NCBI GenBank assembly: GCA_020634575.1 | Contig: JACKBM010000063.1 | Coordinates: 1 to 37,819, forward strand | Length of the DNA: 37,819 bases | Direction of reading: 5' to 3' | From: Ardenticatenales bacterium | Lineage (GTDB): Bacteria; Chloroflexota; Anaerolineae; Promineifilales; Promineifilaceae | Part shown: piece by piece, positions 17,436 through 26,100 of the stretch | Numbering within the stretch: position 1 is the first letter of the stretch | Layout: each line of letters starts with the position of its first letter | Notes under the pieces: generated by a model | What the model was told of the DNA's origin: nothing | What the model saw: the letters and a program-made list of their open reading frames with translations, nothing else | Databases searched by the model: none | Position numbers and translations under genes: made by a program

Positions 17436-18662
17436 TTAACGAATTTGGGCTTGAGCAAGCTGCCGGGCCCGCTTAAGTGCCTGTTCAACTTGCTCCACGG
17501 TGGCGGCAGGACCGCCCCCTTGAGCCAGCTCCGCGTTGCCGCCGCCGGAGGCTGAACCCAACACTTGCAGGGCGGGTTTGATGAGCTGGTTCATCTCCCC
17601 GGCGACCTCAGGCGAGCGAGCAAAAAGTAGCTGTGACTTATCACCCGCCAGGCCAAACAGCAGCAGGTATTTGCCTTCTTTGACCAGGGTAGCCGCCATC
17701 TTACGCAGATCGCCTGGATTCATATCGACAAAGACCTTGTCCAGGATGTAGACACCTTTGTAAGGTTTGGCCGCCTGGATGAGGCGTTCCATCTCCATCT
17801 CGACCACCTGGCTCTGCAGCTTACGCGCCAGGCGACCCTGGTTCTTGGCCTCATCCCGCAGCTTGACCACGCTGGTCTCGAGGTCCCAATAGCCGACGGT
17901 CAATTCAGAGGTCAGCGCATTGACTACGGTGTTCTTCTCGCGGTAATCATTCAGGGCGCGCTGGCCGCAGCGGAAGGTGACGCGCAGGGCATCCCGACGA
18001 CGCTCAACGCGGATAATCTTGATCAGCCCGACTTCGCCGGTGTTGGCGACATGGGTACCGCCACAGGCGGTCAAATCAAACTTGCCGATTTCAATCAGGC
18101 GCAGCCGGTTGCCATCCACGGCCGGGATTTTGCGCAGGCGCAGCTTCTGAGCCTGTTCCCGCGTGACGACGTAGGCCCGTACTGGTTCATTGCGCCAGAC
18201 GACATCGTTGGCCAGCTGCTCTGTCTGGCTGATCTGGGCTGGGGTCAGGTCCTGGCGGTCGACGTCGATCGTGCAGTTGTCATCGCTCAGGTGGAAGCCC
18301 ACGGTTTGGGCCTCAGCAACCTGGATGAACGCCTGGCTGAGGATATGCTGGCCCGTGTGCTGCTGCATATGGTCGAAGCGGCGCGACCAGCTGATCTGGC
18401 CGTTCACTTCCTGCTCCCACAATTCCTGGTCCAGGATGTGGAGGACCACACCGTCTTCAGCGCGGACCTGGACATCGATGACGCGGGCGTTGTTTAACCG
18501 GCCGGTATCAAATGGCTGCCCGCCGGACGTGGGGTAAAAGCAGGATCGATCCAGGACGACGGCCGGCTTTCCGGCCACATCCAGCATTTCAAGTACCCTG
18601 GCTTTGAACTGCTTTAAATAGGAGTCGTTGAAATAGAGTCTTTCTGAGATCAATTGTTGCAT
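17436..18662 (-). CDS. AlaX-type alanyl-tRNA editing protein with DHHA1 domain
   Basis: 408-residue stand-alone relative of the alanyl-tRNA synthetase editing half, expected to deacylate Ser- or Gly-tRNA(Ala). The N-terminal part matches AlaRS domain II (FYPTSGGQPFDTGRL). Zinc ligands appear in FDHMQQHTGQHILSQAF (HxxxH) and LTACGGTHVANTGEVGLIKI (Cys and His). The C-terminal 150 residues, with a coiled-coil (RLARKLQSQVVEMEMERLIQ) and a Gly-rich end (GSASGGGNAELAQGGG), match DHHA1. The start is set at ATG 18662 (MQQLISERLYFNDSYL), the normal AlaX N-terminus; a TTG at 18701 is possible. The gene begins 45 bp after the histidine kinase stop. Confidence 0.9.
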   Translation of the reverse strand: MQQLISERLYFNDSYLKQFKARVLEMLDVAGKPAVVLDRSCFYPTSGGQPFDTGRLNNARVIDVQVRAEDGVVLHILDQELWEQEVNGQISWSRRFDHMQQHTGQHILSQAFIQVAEAQTVGFHLSDDNCTIDVDRQDLTPAQISQTEQLANDVVWRNEPVRAYVVTREQAQKLRLRKIPAVDGNRLRLIEIGKFDLTACGGTHVANTGEVGLIKIIRVERRRDALRVTFRCGQRALNDYREKNTVVNALTSELTVGYWDLETSVVKLRDEAKNQGRLARKLQSQVVEMEMERLIQAAKPYKGVYILDKVFVDMNPGDLRKMAATLVKEGKYLLLFGLAGDKSQLLFARSPEVAGEMNQLIKPALQVLGSASGGGNAELAQGGGPAATVEQVEQALKRARQLAQAQIR

Positions 18663-18707
18663 GGCAAACTTCAGCTTACTCGCAAAAGGCGAGGGGCGCA
18701 AATTGGC

Positions 18708-20831
18708 CTATATAAAGGGGTTTTGTTCAGGAGTGGATGGCAGCGTAAACTGGAAGCTGGCGCCGCCTGTATCGCGATCCTCAACCCAGATGCGGCCGCC
18801 ATGAGCTTCTACTGCCAGGCGACAGAAGGCCAGCCCCAGGCCGAGGCCGCTGGGACCACCTTTTTCCTTAACCCGACGGAATTTGTCGAAGATCGTACGC
18901 TTGTAATTCTCTGGGATACCGTTGCCCTGATCTTGTACGGCCAGGCAGAGCCGGCCCGGCTCGTCGCTTTCCACAAGCGTAATGGTGACAACTTTGCCCC
19001 GGGGCGTGTATTTGATGGAATTGTCCAGCAGATTTACCAGGACGCGGCGGATCATATCCTCGTCGACGTAAACGCTGGGCGCATGGGCCGTCAGGTCAAC
19101 CTTGAGCTCGATCTCGCGCCGCTCCATGCTGGCCGTCACATAGGGGATGACCGAGGCGACCAGGTTGGGCAGGTCGACCCAGACCTGGGAGGTGATCGCC
19201 TGGCCCGCTTCCAACCGGTTGATGTCCAGCAGGGAACGGATCAAGGCTTGCAGGCCACGGCTGCTTTTGGCGGCGATGTCCAGCAGCGTTTTGATGGTTT
19301 CGTCGTTGTTGTCGCCGAGTTCCATTTCCAGCAGTTCAAGACTGGAAAGGACGTTGCCCAGCGGACTTTGCAGATCGTGGAACAGCATCGCTGTCAGGTC
19401 GGTGCGCATCTCTTCCAGCTCGACCTGCTCGGTAATATCGCGCTGGATCCATTGGAAAATCTCTTCATCGTCCAGCTGGATATTTTTGCCATGGACCTCG
19501 ACCGGGATGATACGTTCATCCTTGGTCACCACTTCGGTGGTAAAGAGGAGAGCGCCTTTGGCGCGTTCGCTCTGGCTGAACTGCGCCGCTGTGTCAGTGG
19601 GATGCAGGGCGCTGATGTTCATGGTCAGCAGCTCGGCCCGCTCATAACCCAGAAAGTCACACGCTTTGCGGTTGACTTCAATGATCTTACCCGTTGTTGT
19701 TGTGAGCAGAATCGGGTCGATATTGTCCTCGAAGAGGCTGAGGTAACGGGCTTCGGCGGCCTGGGTGGCGGCAAACTGATTGGCGTTGGCGAAGGCGCTG
19801 GCGGCCAGGTTGGCCAGATTAACCAGCAGGGCGAGATCATCTTCGGTGAAATGGCCTGAGGCTGGATTAATGGCCTGGAGCGTGCCCAGCACGACTGCCT
19901 GCGACTTGATGGGCGCGCAGATGATAGCGCGTGTCTTGACGCCGGTCCGGGCGTCGCCGGCAGAGTTGAAGCGGCTGTCGGCAGAGGGATCATTGACGAG
20001 TTGGGGCTCGCCATGGCTCATCACCCAGCCGCTGATGCCCCGATCAGCTGGCAGGCGCAGACCGACGAGATCGTCGCCGCCATCGCCGGCGCTGACCTGG
20101 AAGACCAGCTCATTGGTGCGGTTGTCCACCAGGGCGATGGAGAGCGACTCGACATTAAGTAGCTCATTCATCTTGCCCAGCAGCGAAGCCATCACCCGAT
20201 CAATATCGAGTGATGAGTTGATGACCTGGCTGGCTTCAAAGAGCAGTGAGGTGACGCGCAGGCGCCGCTGCGAATCGGAATAGAGGCGGGCGCTGGCGAT
20301 GGTGATGGCTGCCTGGCTGGCGATGGCTTCCAGCATGTCCAGATCGGCCTGGTCAAACTGATTCTGGCCCGGTGTGGTGATGGTGATGACGCCGACGACG
20401 CGAGCGCGGGTAATCAGCGGCACGCTCAGGGCGGACCAGGCCTCGCGTGACGAGGGCGAGCTGGGATTGCTTAGCCAGCGCGCATCTTCCAGCGTGTTAT
20501 GAATGGTCGCGGCGTGTTGATTTTCTACAACCCATCGAGCCAGACCCTGGGCCATCGCCTGTTCGGTGAAACCCGTGCGGATCGTCTCTTCCTGATTTTC
20601 GGTGATGTGCCAGGCATGTTCGACGTGCAGGCGCTCGTCAATCACAAAAATACTGCCACTGAATGCGCCCAGCTCGCGTACCGAGAGCTTGAGAATCCGT
20701 GGCAGGATGATGTGGATATCCAACCCATCCGCTTCCACCTGCCGCAGCATATGGTTAACGCTGTACAGCAGTTGCAGGCGGCTTTCACTTTTGGGTTCTG
20801 ATTCGGTCAGTTTATCCGTGAAAATACTCAT
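18708..20831 (-). CDS. Sensor histidine kinase, GAF-GAF-PAS-HisKA-HATPase
   Basis: 707 residues, no membrane segment, so a soluble sensor. Two GAF-like domains span about 30-183 and 205-350, a PAS domain about 360-470 (SLFEDNIDPILLTTTTGKIIEVNRKACDFLGYERAEL), then the kinase core. The phospho-accepting His485 is in AMLFHDLQSPLGNVLSSLELLE; the N-box is RRVLVNLLDNSIKYTP; the glycine boxes are VQDQGNGIP and GPSGLGLGLAFCRLAVEAHGG. Each GAF could bind a small molecule or chromophore, but no bilin-binding Cys pattern is evident. No response-regulator gene is adjacent. It may pass phosphate to a distant partner. It is the likely start of transcription for the kinase-alaX pair. Confidence 0.93.
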   Translation of the reverse strand: MSIFTDKLTESEPKSESRLQLLYSVNHMLRQVEADGLDIHIILPRILKLSVRELGAFSGSIFVIDERLHVEHAWHITENQEETIRTGFTEQAMAQGLARWVVENQHAATIHNTLEDARWLSNPSSPSSREAWSALSVPLITRARVVGVITITTPGQNQFDQADLDMLEAIASQAAITIASARLYSDSQRRLRVTSLLFEASQVINSSLDIDRVMASLLGKMNELLNVESLSIALVDNRTNELVFQVSAGDGGDDLVGLRLPADRGISGWVMSHGEPQLVNDPSADSRFNSAGDARTGVKTRAIICAPIKSQAVVLGTLQAINPASGHFTEDDLALLVNLANLAASAFANANQFAATQAAEARYLSLFEDNIDPILLTTTTGKIIEVNRKACDFLGYERAELLTMNISALHPTDTAAQFSQSERAKGALLFTTEVVTKDERIIPVEVHGKNIQLDDEEIFQWIQRDITEQVELEEMRTDLTAMLFHDLQSPLGNVLSSLELLEMELGDNNDETIKTLLDIAAKSSRGLQALIRSLLDINRLEAGQAITSQVWVDLPNLVASVIPYVTASMERREIELKVDLTAHAPSVYVDEDMIRRVLVNLLDNSIKYTPRGKVVTITLVESDEPGRLCLAVQDQGNGIPENYKRTIFDKFRRVKEKGGPSGLGLGLAFCRLAVEAHGGRIWVEDRDTGGASFQFTLPSTPEQNPFI

Positions 20832-20892
20832 ACAGAAATCGCCGCAGATGATTATGCCATGATTCAGGGAGTAGAGCTATAGGAGAACAGGC

Positions 20893-21678
20893 TCAAGCGC
20901 CTGAATGCTCCAGTTCCGCACGCACCAAATCAATCTGATGCGGCTTATCCGCATCCATGCCCAGCTCGGCGTAACGGACCTGGACGACTTTGATGGGTTC
21001 GCCAAAAATGCGCAGCCCGGTACGCTCCAGTTCGGCCAGGCTCAGCCGGCGCAACAGCAGTTTGATGAGAAAACTGAAGCCCAGGGTGCGGGCCAGGCGC
21101 AGGGCGTTTTTGCGGGCATCGACGAAGGCGTTCCAGAATTCTTCATTCTTTTGCAGGAGCGCAGATTTAAAGACGTAGATGTCTCCACCGGCCACGTTAG
21201 CCTCAGTAAAGCGCACGTAGGATCGCTTACTGCCGGGGAAACGTTTTTCCATGACAGCATCGGTGACGACAGCGTAGTAGAGGACACCCGAATAGGGGCG
21301 GCAGGCGTCGATGAAGTAGTCGACCATTTCCGGCTTGATGAGCGGGATATCGGCCGAGACCAGCAGGTAAGTGTCCTGTGCCGGTTTGACCTGTTGCAGG
21401 TGTTCGACGGAGGTGAAGACGTTTTTGACGACGTTGTTTTGATCGGGCAGGAAGGTCACCGGCCGGTCAAAATTCAGCCCACCGGCCGGTAAGATCGCTT
21501 CGGTCAAACCAACCACGACCACATCATCCACACCCTCAGCGCCCTGCAAGGCGCTGACCACCCATTCCACCATCGTCCGCCCCCCCATCGGCGTCAGCGA
21601 TTTGGGTTTGTCGCCGATATAGGCGTACATGGGATCTTCGGGTTTGGTGCGTCCGCCGGCTAATACAATCGCGTCCAT
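20893..21678 (-). CDS. MobA-like nucleotidyltransferase family protein
   Basis: 261 residues, Rossmann-type NTP transferase. The start MDAIVLAGGRTK resembles the LAGGxSxR nucleotide loop, KPKSLTPMGGRTMVEWVVSAL the substrate-lysine block, and YLLVSADIPLIKPEMVDYFID the metal-binding Asp block. The C-terminus is less typical (SFLIKLLLRRLSLAELERTGLRIFGEPIKVVQVRYAELGMDADKPHQIDLVRAELE), with the D-x-D-K-P-x-x-I-D-L end seen in MobA-like proteins. It could activate a sugar phosphate, a phosphonate or a cofactor; I cannot tell which. ATG 21678 is preferred over TTG 21687. It follows the next gene by 29 bp on the same strand and is probably co-transcribed with it. Confidence 0.75.
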   Translation of the reverse strand: MDAIVLAGGRTKPEDPMYAYIGDKPKSLTPMGGRTMVEWVVSALQGAEGVDDVVVVGLTEAILPAGGLNFDRPVTFLPDQNNVVKNVFTSVEHLQQVKPAQDTYLLVSADIPLIKPEMVDYFIDACRPYSGVLYYAVVTDAVMEKRFPGSKRSYVRFTEANVAGGDIYVFKSALLQKNEEFWNAFVDARKNALRLARTLGFSFLIKLLLRRLSLAELERTGLRIFGEPIKVVQVRYAELGMDADKPHQIDLVRAELEHSGA

Positions 21679-21707
21679 TGTTGTCAAACTCTCCAGTCCC
21701 GGCCAAC

Positions 21708-22613
21708 TTAACCCAGCCGATGCATGGTCGGCTTGAACTGCAGCTCGTCCAGCAGCGCGTTCAGCTCCGCATCGTTCAGGGGCCGTCCCTTGCCGGCAAT
21801 CGCCGTCAGGGCCGCCTCCATCATGTTGGTGCCGAAAGAACGGCCGTCCAGCACGGGGGTGGTGGTCAGGACATACTCAACCCCTCGCTCGCGAAAGGCG
21901 ACCATGTCTGCTTCGGTGGTGGTGTTGGTGACGATGACCGTACCGCTCAGGTCCGCCGGCATATGCTGCTTGATGTAGTGGCAATCACCGGCGATCACCG
22001 TCGCCCAATTATACCATTTGCCAAATTTGGGGACGATTTGTTCCTGCTTCTCCCCGGTCGGGTACAGGATTGAGATGGGCAACCGGCTGGCCACAGGCAC
22101 CAGCAGCCGCGCCACGATGCGGAAGCCCCGTTCGCTGCGGATGGGGATGGGCAGGCCCAGGCCGAACATCATGTCGCCGCACATCACCTCGTAATCTGAG
22201 GCGAAGAACGCTTTGGTCATGCCATAGCGGTCCACTGCCGCCGTGAGCATGACGCGGCCGGTCCGGTAACTTTCGCCCAGATTCTCGACCAGCGCAGCGA
22301 CAACGCGTGCTTCGAGGGTGTTTTTGAGACCGTGGCCGTCGACAAGCGGTGTTTGCTTGACGCCGGCCACGATCTTGTGCGCTGCCCGAATGGGGTACAG
22401 CTTGTCGTCAGACGCATGCAGCCAGAGGTCCATGCCGCCAAAGCCGAGGGCGTCGACCTTGCCATCCAGCTCCTTGAAGAGGGCTGCGGCCCGGTCGACA
22501 TCGCCATCGGTGCCGCGCCGCTCCAGGATGACGTCTTCGCCCAGCAGATTGAGGACTGTTTTCTTGTCCCGCTTGGAGCTGCCCAGGCTAACGCTGATAG
22601 CCGTTTTGGTCAT
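21708..22613 (-). CDS. Protein of the family often annotated quinate 5-dehydrogenase
   Basis: 301 residues. The N-terminus TAISVSLGSSKRDKKTVLNLLGEDVILERRGTDGD and the block DGKVDALGFGGMDLWLHA, followed by PLVDGHGLKNTLEARVV, match a family I recall from Firmicutes and Chloroflexota as quinate 5-dehydrogenase. No shikimate-pathway gene is nearby and the label seems transferred by similarity only, so I do not rely on it. The middle contains VMLTAAVDRYGMTKAFF and a Gly-rich MMFGLGLPIPI; the end has VIVTNTTTEADMVAFRERGVEYVLTTTP, which suggests a Rossmann-like half. It precedes the MobA-like gene by 29 bp. Confidence 0.6.
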   Translation of the reverse strand: MTKTAISVSLGSSKRDKKTVLNLLGEDVILERRGTDGDVDRAAALFKELDGKVDALGFGGMDLWLHASDDKLYPIRAAHKIVAGVKQTPLVDGHGLKNTLEARVVAALVENLGESYRTGRVMLTAAVDRYGMTKAFFASDYEVMCGDMMFGLGLPIPIRSERGFRIVARLLVPVASRLPISILYPTGEKQEQIVPKFGKWYNWATVIAGDCHYIKQHMPADLSGTVIVTNTTTEADMVAFRERGVEYVLTTTPVLDGRSFGTNMMEAALTAIAGKGRPLNDAELNALLDELQFKPTMHRLG

Positions 22614-22645
22614 GTTACCCTCCTGACTGCCTGGTGACCGGCCGG

Positions 22646-24178
22646 TTAGGGCCGGGTCACGATCGGCAAGAAACTACTGGGGTCCAGCTGCCGCAGTAAG
22701 ACGGTTAGCTGGGCATCGATCCGGCCGTGGCCGAAGGTGTTGTTGGGTATCGAACTGCCGGGGACGCTGCCGCAGGTCTGCGCCGAGGTTAACCCAAGCG
22801 CGCCGGCGATGATCGCCGCTTCCAACCCATCTACGTCCCCTTCAAGGGTAGGATCCGCATCGATCAGCAGCGCGGTCAGACCCACAACATGCGGGGCGGC
22901 CATGCTGGTGCCGCTGAAGACGCCGTAGCCGCCGCCGCGCACGCTGGAGCGGACGCTGGAGCCGGGGGCGGAGATGTCCGGTTTGGGCCGGTCGCTGCCG
23001 TCTACGGTCACGGGGCCGCGGCTGCTGAAGCCGGAGATGGCGTCAGTGCTGGTGGTCGAACCGACCGAGAAGCTGGCGTCATAGATGCCGGGCGGGTTAG
23101 AAACGGTGCTGCAGCCGGGACCGCTGTTGCCGGCCGAGGTTACAACCAGGATGCCGGCGGCGCGGGTGTTTTCGACCACCGTCTGCAAAATGGTGGGGTC
23201 GGTGCAACCCTCACTGGGCGGGCACCCCCAGGAGTTGTTGATGACGTCAGGAGCCATCGCCGGGTTCGGGTTCTCATCGTTCAGGTCGGTTGGGGCGACG
23301 AACCATTGGAAACATTCGCTGTAGGTGGTTGGGGTGCCGTTGCCCTGGTCCATGTTGCGACAACCGATCCACGCAGCGCCGGGGGCGACGCCAATCTGGT
23401 TGCTGCCGCCATCATCACCAACCATGGTGCCCATGGTGTGGGTGCCGTGGTCGTGGTCATCACACGGTTCGGCCGAATCCGCGCCGCACGAGCCGCCACC
23501 GCTGTGGATTGAATCGTGCCAGGAATAGTTGTGATCGGCAGTGACGCCATTCCAGCCGCGGTATTTGTCTTTTAAGGCCGGGTGTTCCCACTCGTAGCCG
23601 GTATCCTGGCCGCCAACAACGACGCCGGTGCCGTCAAAACCCATCTGCCAGACGTCAGGCGCATTGATCTTGTCAATATTCCATTCGATGGTGTCTGGCC
23701 CGTCTGGCAATGGCGCAAAGGGGTCAGGCTGGGCTGGTAGTTGCAGGGCCACTGTCGGGTTGGCATAGACATGGGCCACATCAGCCCGGCTGGCCAGGGC
23801 CGCCAGTTGCTGGCTATCCAGCTCAACCCAGATCATATTGGCGATCCAGTAGCTGCGATAAGGGATGTTCTGTGCGTCCAGTTCCGCCCGCAGGGAGGCC
23901 TGCGTCTCTTCAGCCAGGGCCGAGAGCGTCGCAAAAACATATTGGCCGCGGGCTACCTTGTCACTTAACGCTGTGGCGCCGCTCAAATCTGCCTGTTCTG
24001 AAAGATAAATCAGGGCCTCGGTTTTGTCCGATTCGGCGAGGCGCTGCAGCACCCAGCTGTCCACCTTGGCGTGCCAGGCCGGCTGGGGTTCCCGGGCCGC
24101 GGCCAACGCCAGCGGGATGACGGCCAGCGCCAGCGCCAGCCAGATAAACAAGGTGGAAACAGAACGTCTTTTCATCAT
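22646..24178 (-). CDS. Secreted subtilase (S8) with inhibitor-like propeptide and FLPIV tail
   Basis: 510-residue exported serine protease. Signal peptide about 1-27 (LFIWLALALAVIPLALAAA); residues 35-145 look like an I9 propeptide with EALIYLSEQADLSG and WIANMIWVELDSQQLAALASRADVAHVYANP. The catalytic residues are Asp192 (GGQDTGYEWEHP), His244 (DHDHGTHTMGT), Asn315 (INNSWGCP) and Ser425 (FSGTSMAAPH). A Cys-rich loop (SCGADSAEPCDDH) is inserted before the His. The protein ends SSFLPIVTRP, like the second subtilase of this window (YLPIVIKG). It sits 24 bp after the sppA stop, so it may belong to that operon. Confidence 0.93.
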   Translation of the reverse strand: MMKRRSVSTLFIWLALALAVIPLALAAAREPQPAWHAKVDSWVLQRLAESDKTEALIYLSEQADLSGATALSDKVARGQYVFATLSALAEETQASLRAELDAQNIPYRSYWIANMIWVELDSQQLAALASRADVAHVYANPTVALQLPAQPDPFAPLPDGPDTIEWNIDKINAPDVWQMGFDGTGVVVGGQDTGYEWEHPALKDKYRGWNGVTADHNYSWHDSIHSGGGSCGADSAEPCDDHDHGTHTMGTMVGDDGGSNQIGVAPGAAWIGCRNMDQGNGTPTTYSECFQWFVAPTDLNDENPNPAMAPDVINNSWGCPPSEGCTDPTILQTVVENTRAAGILVVTSAGNSGPGCSTVSNPPGIYDASFSVGSTTSTDAISGFSSRGPVTVDGSDRPKPDISAPGSSVRSSVRGGGYGVFSGTSMAAPHVVGLTALLIDADPTLEGDVDGLEAAIIAGALGLTSAQTCGSVPGSSIPNNTFGHGRIDAQLTVLLRQLDPSSFLPIVTRP

Positions 24179-24202
24179 ATTGCTAATAACCTCTTCAAGG
24201 AA

Positions 24203-26068
24203 CTACCAGAAGCGAATCGTGGCCGGCAATAGATATTGCGGCTGGCTGAGCTGGTCGCGCCAGCGACCAAAAAACAGACGAATCATCTCTTCCTGCAGCT
24301 CAAATGGCGCCGGAATCAGGGGTTCGTCTGATTTGGGAAACAGATCAATGACGGCAATCTCTGTTTGCTCATCTTCAGGCAGGTCGGCCATTTTGATGAG
24401 TTGGGCAACCGCATCTTCAAAATCGCCGAAGCTGTCCACCAGGCCATGGGCCTGAGCCTGCCGGCCGGTCCAGACCCGGCCGAGGGCCACCTCGTCCAGC
24501 GCTTCCAGCTCGAGCGGTCGCTTTTCACTGACGATCAGCTTGAAACGCTCATAAAGATCGACAATAGAAGCCTCAACCAGGGAGCGTTCTCGCGGCGTCC
24601 AGATATGATCTTGCCGATAAATACCGGCCTGCGCCCCTCGATCGAGGGCTTCGCGCTTGATGGCAACCCGCTCATACAGCTGGCTGCTGGAGCTGTTCAT
24701 GGTGAACACGCCGATGGAGCCGGTGATGGTGCCCGGCTGGGCCATGATGTGGTCGCAGGCGGCGCTGATGTAGTAGCCGCCCGAGGCCGCCGTCGAGCCC
24801 ATGTAGGCCAGGACCGGCTTTTTCTCGCCGACGCGGCGGATTTCGCGCCACATCATGTCAGAGGCCAGGGCGCTGCCGCCCGGTGAATCGACGTGGAGGA
24901 TAAGCCCGGCCATCCGGTCATCAGATTCGGCGCGGCGCAAGAGTTGAATGATGGTTTCGTCGCCGACCTGGGAGCCGCCAACAAACGGCAGGGGCAGGTC
25001 GACGGGCGGATGGCGGCTTTCGCCGTCGACGATCGAGCCTTCCGCGCTGATGACGCCGATATATTTGCGGCTGTGGCGGCGGGGGTGCTCGATGAGCAGA
25101 TGTTCCGCGTCAGTGTAACTGTAGAGTTCGACGGTGGCTTCGTCGTCGCTGGGGGTGGGACCGGCCGGTGCCGGCGCCTCAACCTGTTCCGCGTCCCCTT
25201 CAGCTGAGCCCGTTTCGGCGGCGGTCACCCGTTCGGCCGGTGGCTGGGCCAGGATGCGGTTAAGCTCATCTTCATAGCCAATGTCATCGATCAGGCCGTG
25301 CTGGCGGGCCATCTCAACCGAGAAGGGGGCGTCGTTAATGAGGGACTCGACTTGTTCAACGGATAGCTTCCGGCCGGTTGCGATCCCTTCGCACACCATG
25401 CCAAAATTTTCATCCAGCAGCCAGCTGATCATCTCCCGCATTTCCGCACTCATATCGGTGCGCGTAAACATGTCCGGTGATGATTTGTAGGGCGAGATCT
25501 GGACCGCCTCCATCTCCACGCCGACCTTGGCCAGCGTTTCCTTGAGAAAGATCACCTCAGAACGGAGCCCGACCAGCTCAAAACGGCTGCTGGGGGGCGC
25601 GATGATCCGGTCAGCGGCACTGGCGACGTAATAGTGGGGCAGGTCCAGGTATTTGGTGAAGATGACGACTTTCTTGCCCAGATTCTGCAGCCGTTCCACC
25701 GCCCGGCGCAGACTTTGCAGCGTGGCCAGGTTATCAATTTCCAGGCCAGTGATGCTGATAATGACCCCGTCCACATTGTCAGCGGCGCCCAGCCGGCGCA
25801 GCTGATAGTTGAGCGTTGCCATCGTCAATGGTTCCGGTGGCAGGGGGAGCTGGCGTTGGATGAAATTGCGGGGCGGGCCATCTCTTTCCGGCAGGGGGCC
25901 GCTGAGAGGCACGACAACATAATCCAGCCGAGGGGCTCGCAGGCGGCGCAGGCCATTGCGCCAATCTGCCCAGAGCCGGCGCAATTCCAGGCCCAGGCTG
26001 CCGGGCAGCTCGGCTAACTCTTGCCCCAGCCGGGTCAGGAAATCAGGTTGGTTTGCAGTTTCGCTCAT
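24203..26068 (-). CDS. sppA: Signal peptide peptidase SppA, double-domain (67K-like) type, apparently without a membrane anchor
   Basis: 621 residues with two S49 ClpP-like domains, about 45-275 and 330-560. The double-domain form uses a Lys from the first and a Ser from the second half: the Lys is probably K195 in QISPYKSSPDM and the Ser S429 in GSTAASGGYYISAACDHI, preceded by HVDSPGGSALASDMMW. The family cleaves remnant signal peptides in the membrane. Unlike E. coli SppA, the first 45 residues (ELAELPGSLGLELRRLWADW) contain no hydrophobic segment, so it may be soluble or peripheral. A Glu/Ala/Pro-rich linker (residues 283-310) joins the halves. Confidence 0.9.
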   Translation of the reverse strand: MSETANQPDFLTRLGQELAELPGSLGLELRRLWADWRNGLRRLRAPRLDYVVVPLSGPLPERDGPPRNFIQRQLPLPPEPLTMATLNYQLRRLGAADNVDGVIISITGLEIDNLATLQSLRRAVERLQNLGKKVVIFTKYLDLPHYYVASAADRIIAPPSSRFELVGLRSEVIFLKETLAKVGVEMEAVQISPYKSSPDMFTRTDMSAEMREMISWLLDENFGMVCEGIATGRKLSVEQVESLINDAPFSVEMARQHGLIDDIGYEDELNRILAQPPAERVTAAETGSAEGDAEQVEAPAPAGPTPSDDEATVELYSYTDAEHLLIEHPRRHSRKYIGVISAEGSIVDGESRHPPVDLPLPFVGGSQVGDETIIQLLRRAESDDRMAGLILHVDSPGGSALASDMMWREIRRVGEKKPVLAYMGSTAASGGYYISAACDHIMAQPGTITGSIGVFTMNSSSSQLYERVAIKREALDRGAQAGIYRQDHIWTPRERSLVEASIVDLYERFKLIVSEKRPLELEALDEVALGRVWTGRQAQAHGLVDSFGDFEDAVAQLIKMADLPEDEQTEIAVIDLFPKSDEPLIPAPFELQEEMIRLFFGRWRDQLSQPQYLLPATIRFW

Positions 26069-26100
26069 CCCGGTGATCCTAACACAGACCGAGGCTCAGG

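Noticed and set aside
18663..18701. Upstream TTG start for the AlaX gene
   Set aside because: The extra 13 residues do not match the AlaX N-terminus, while the ATG at 18662 does.
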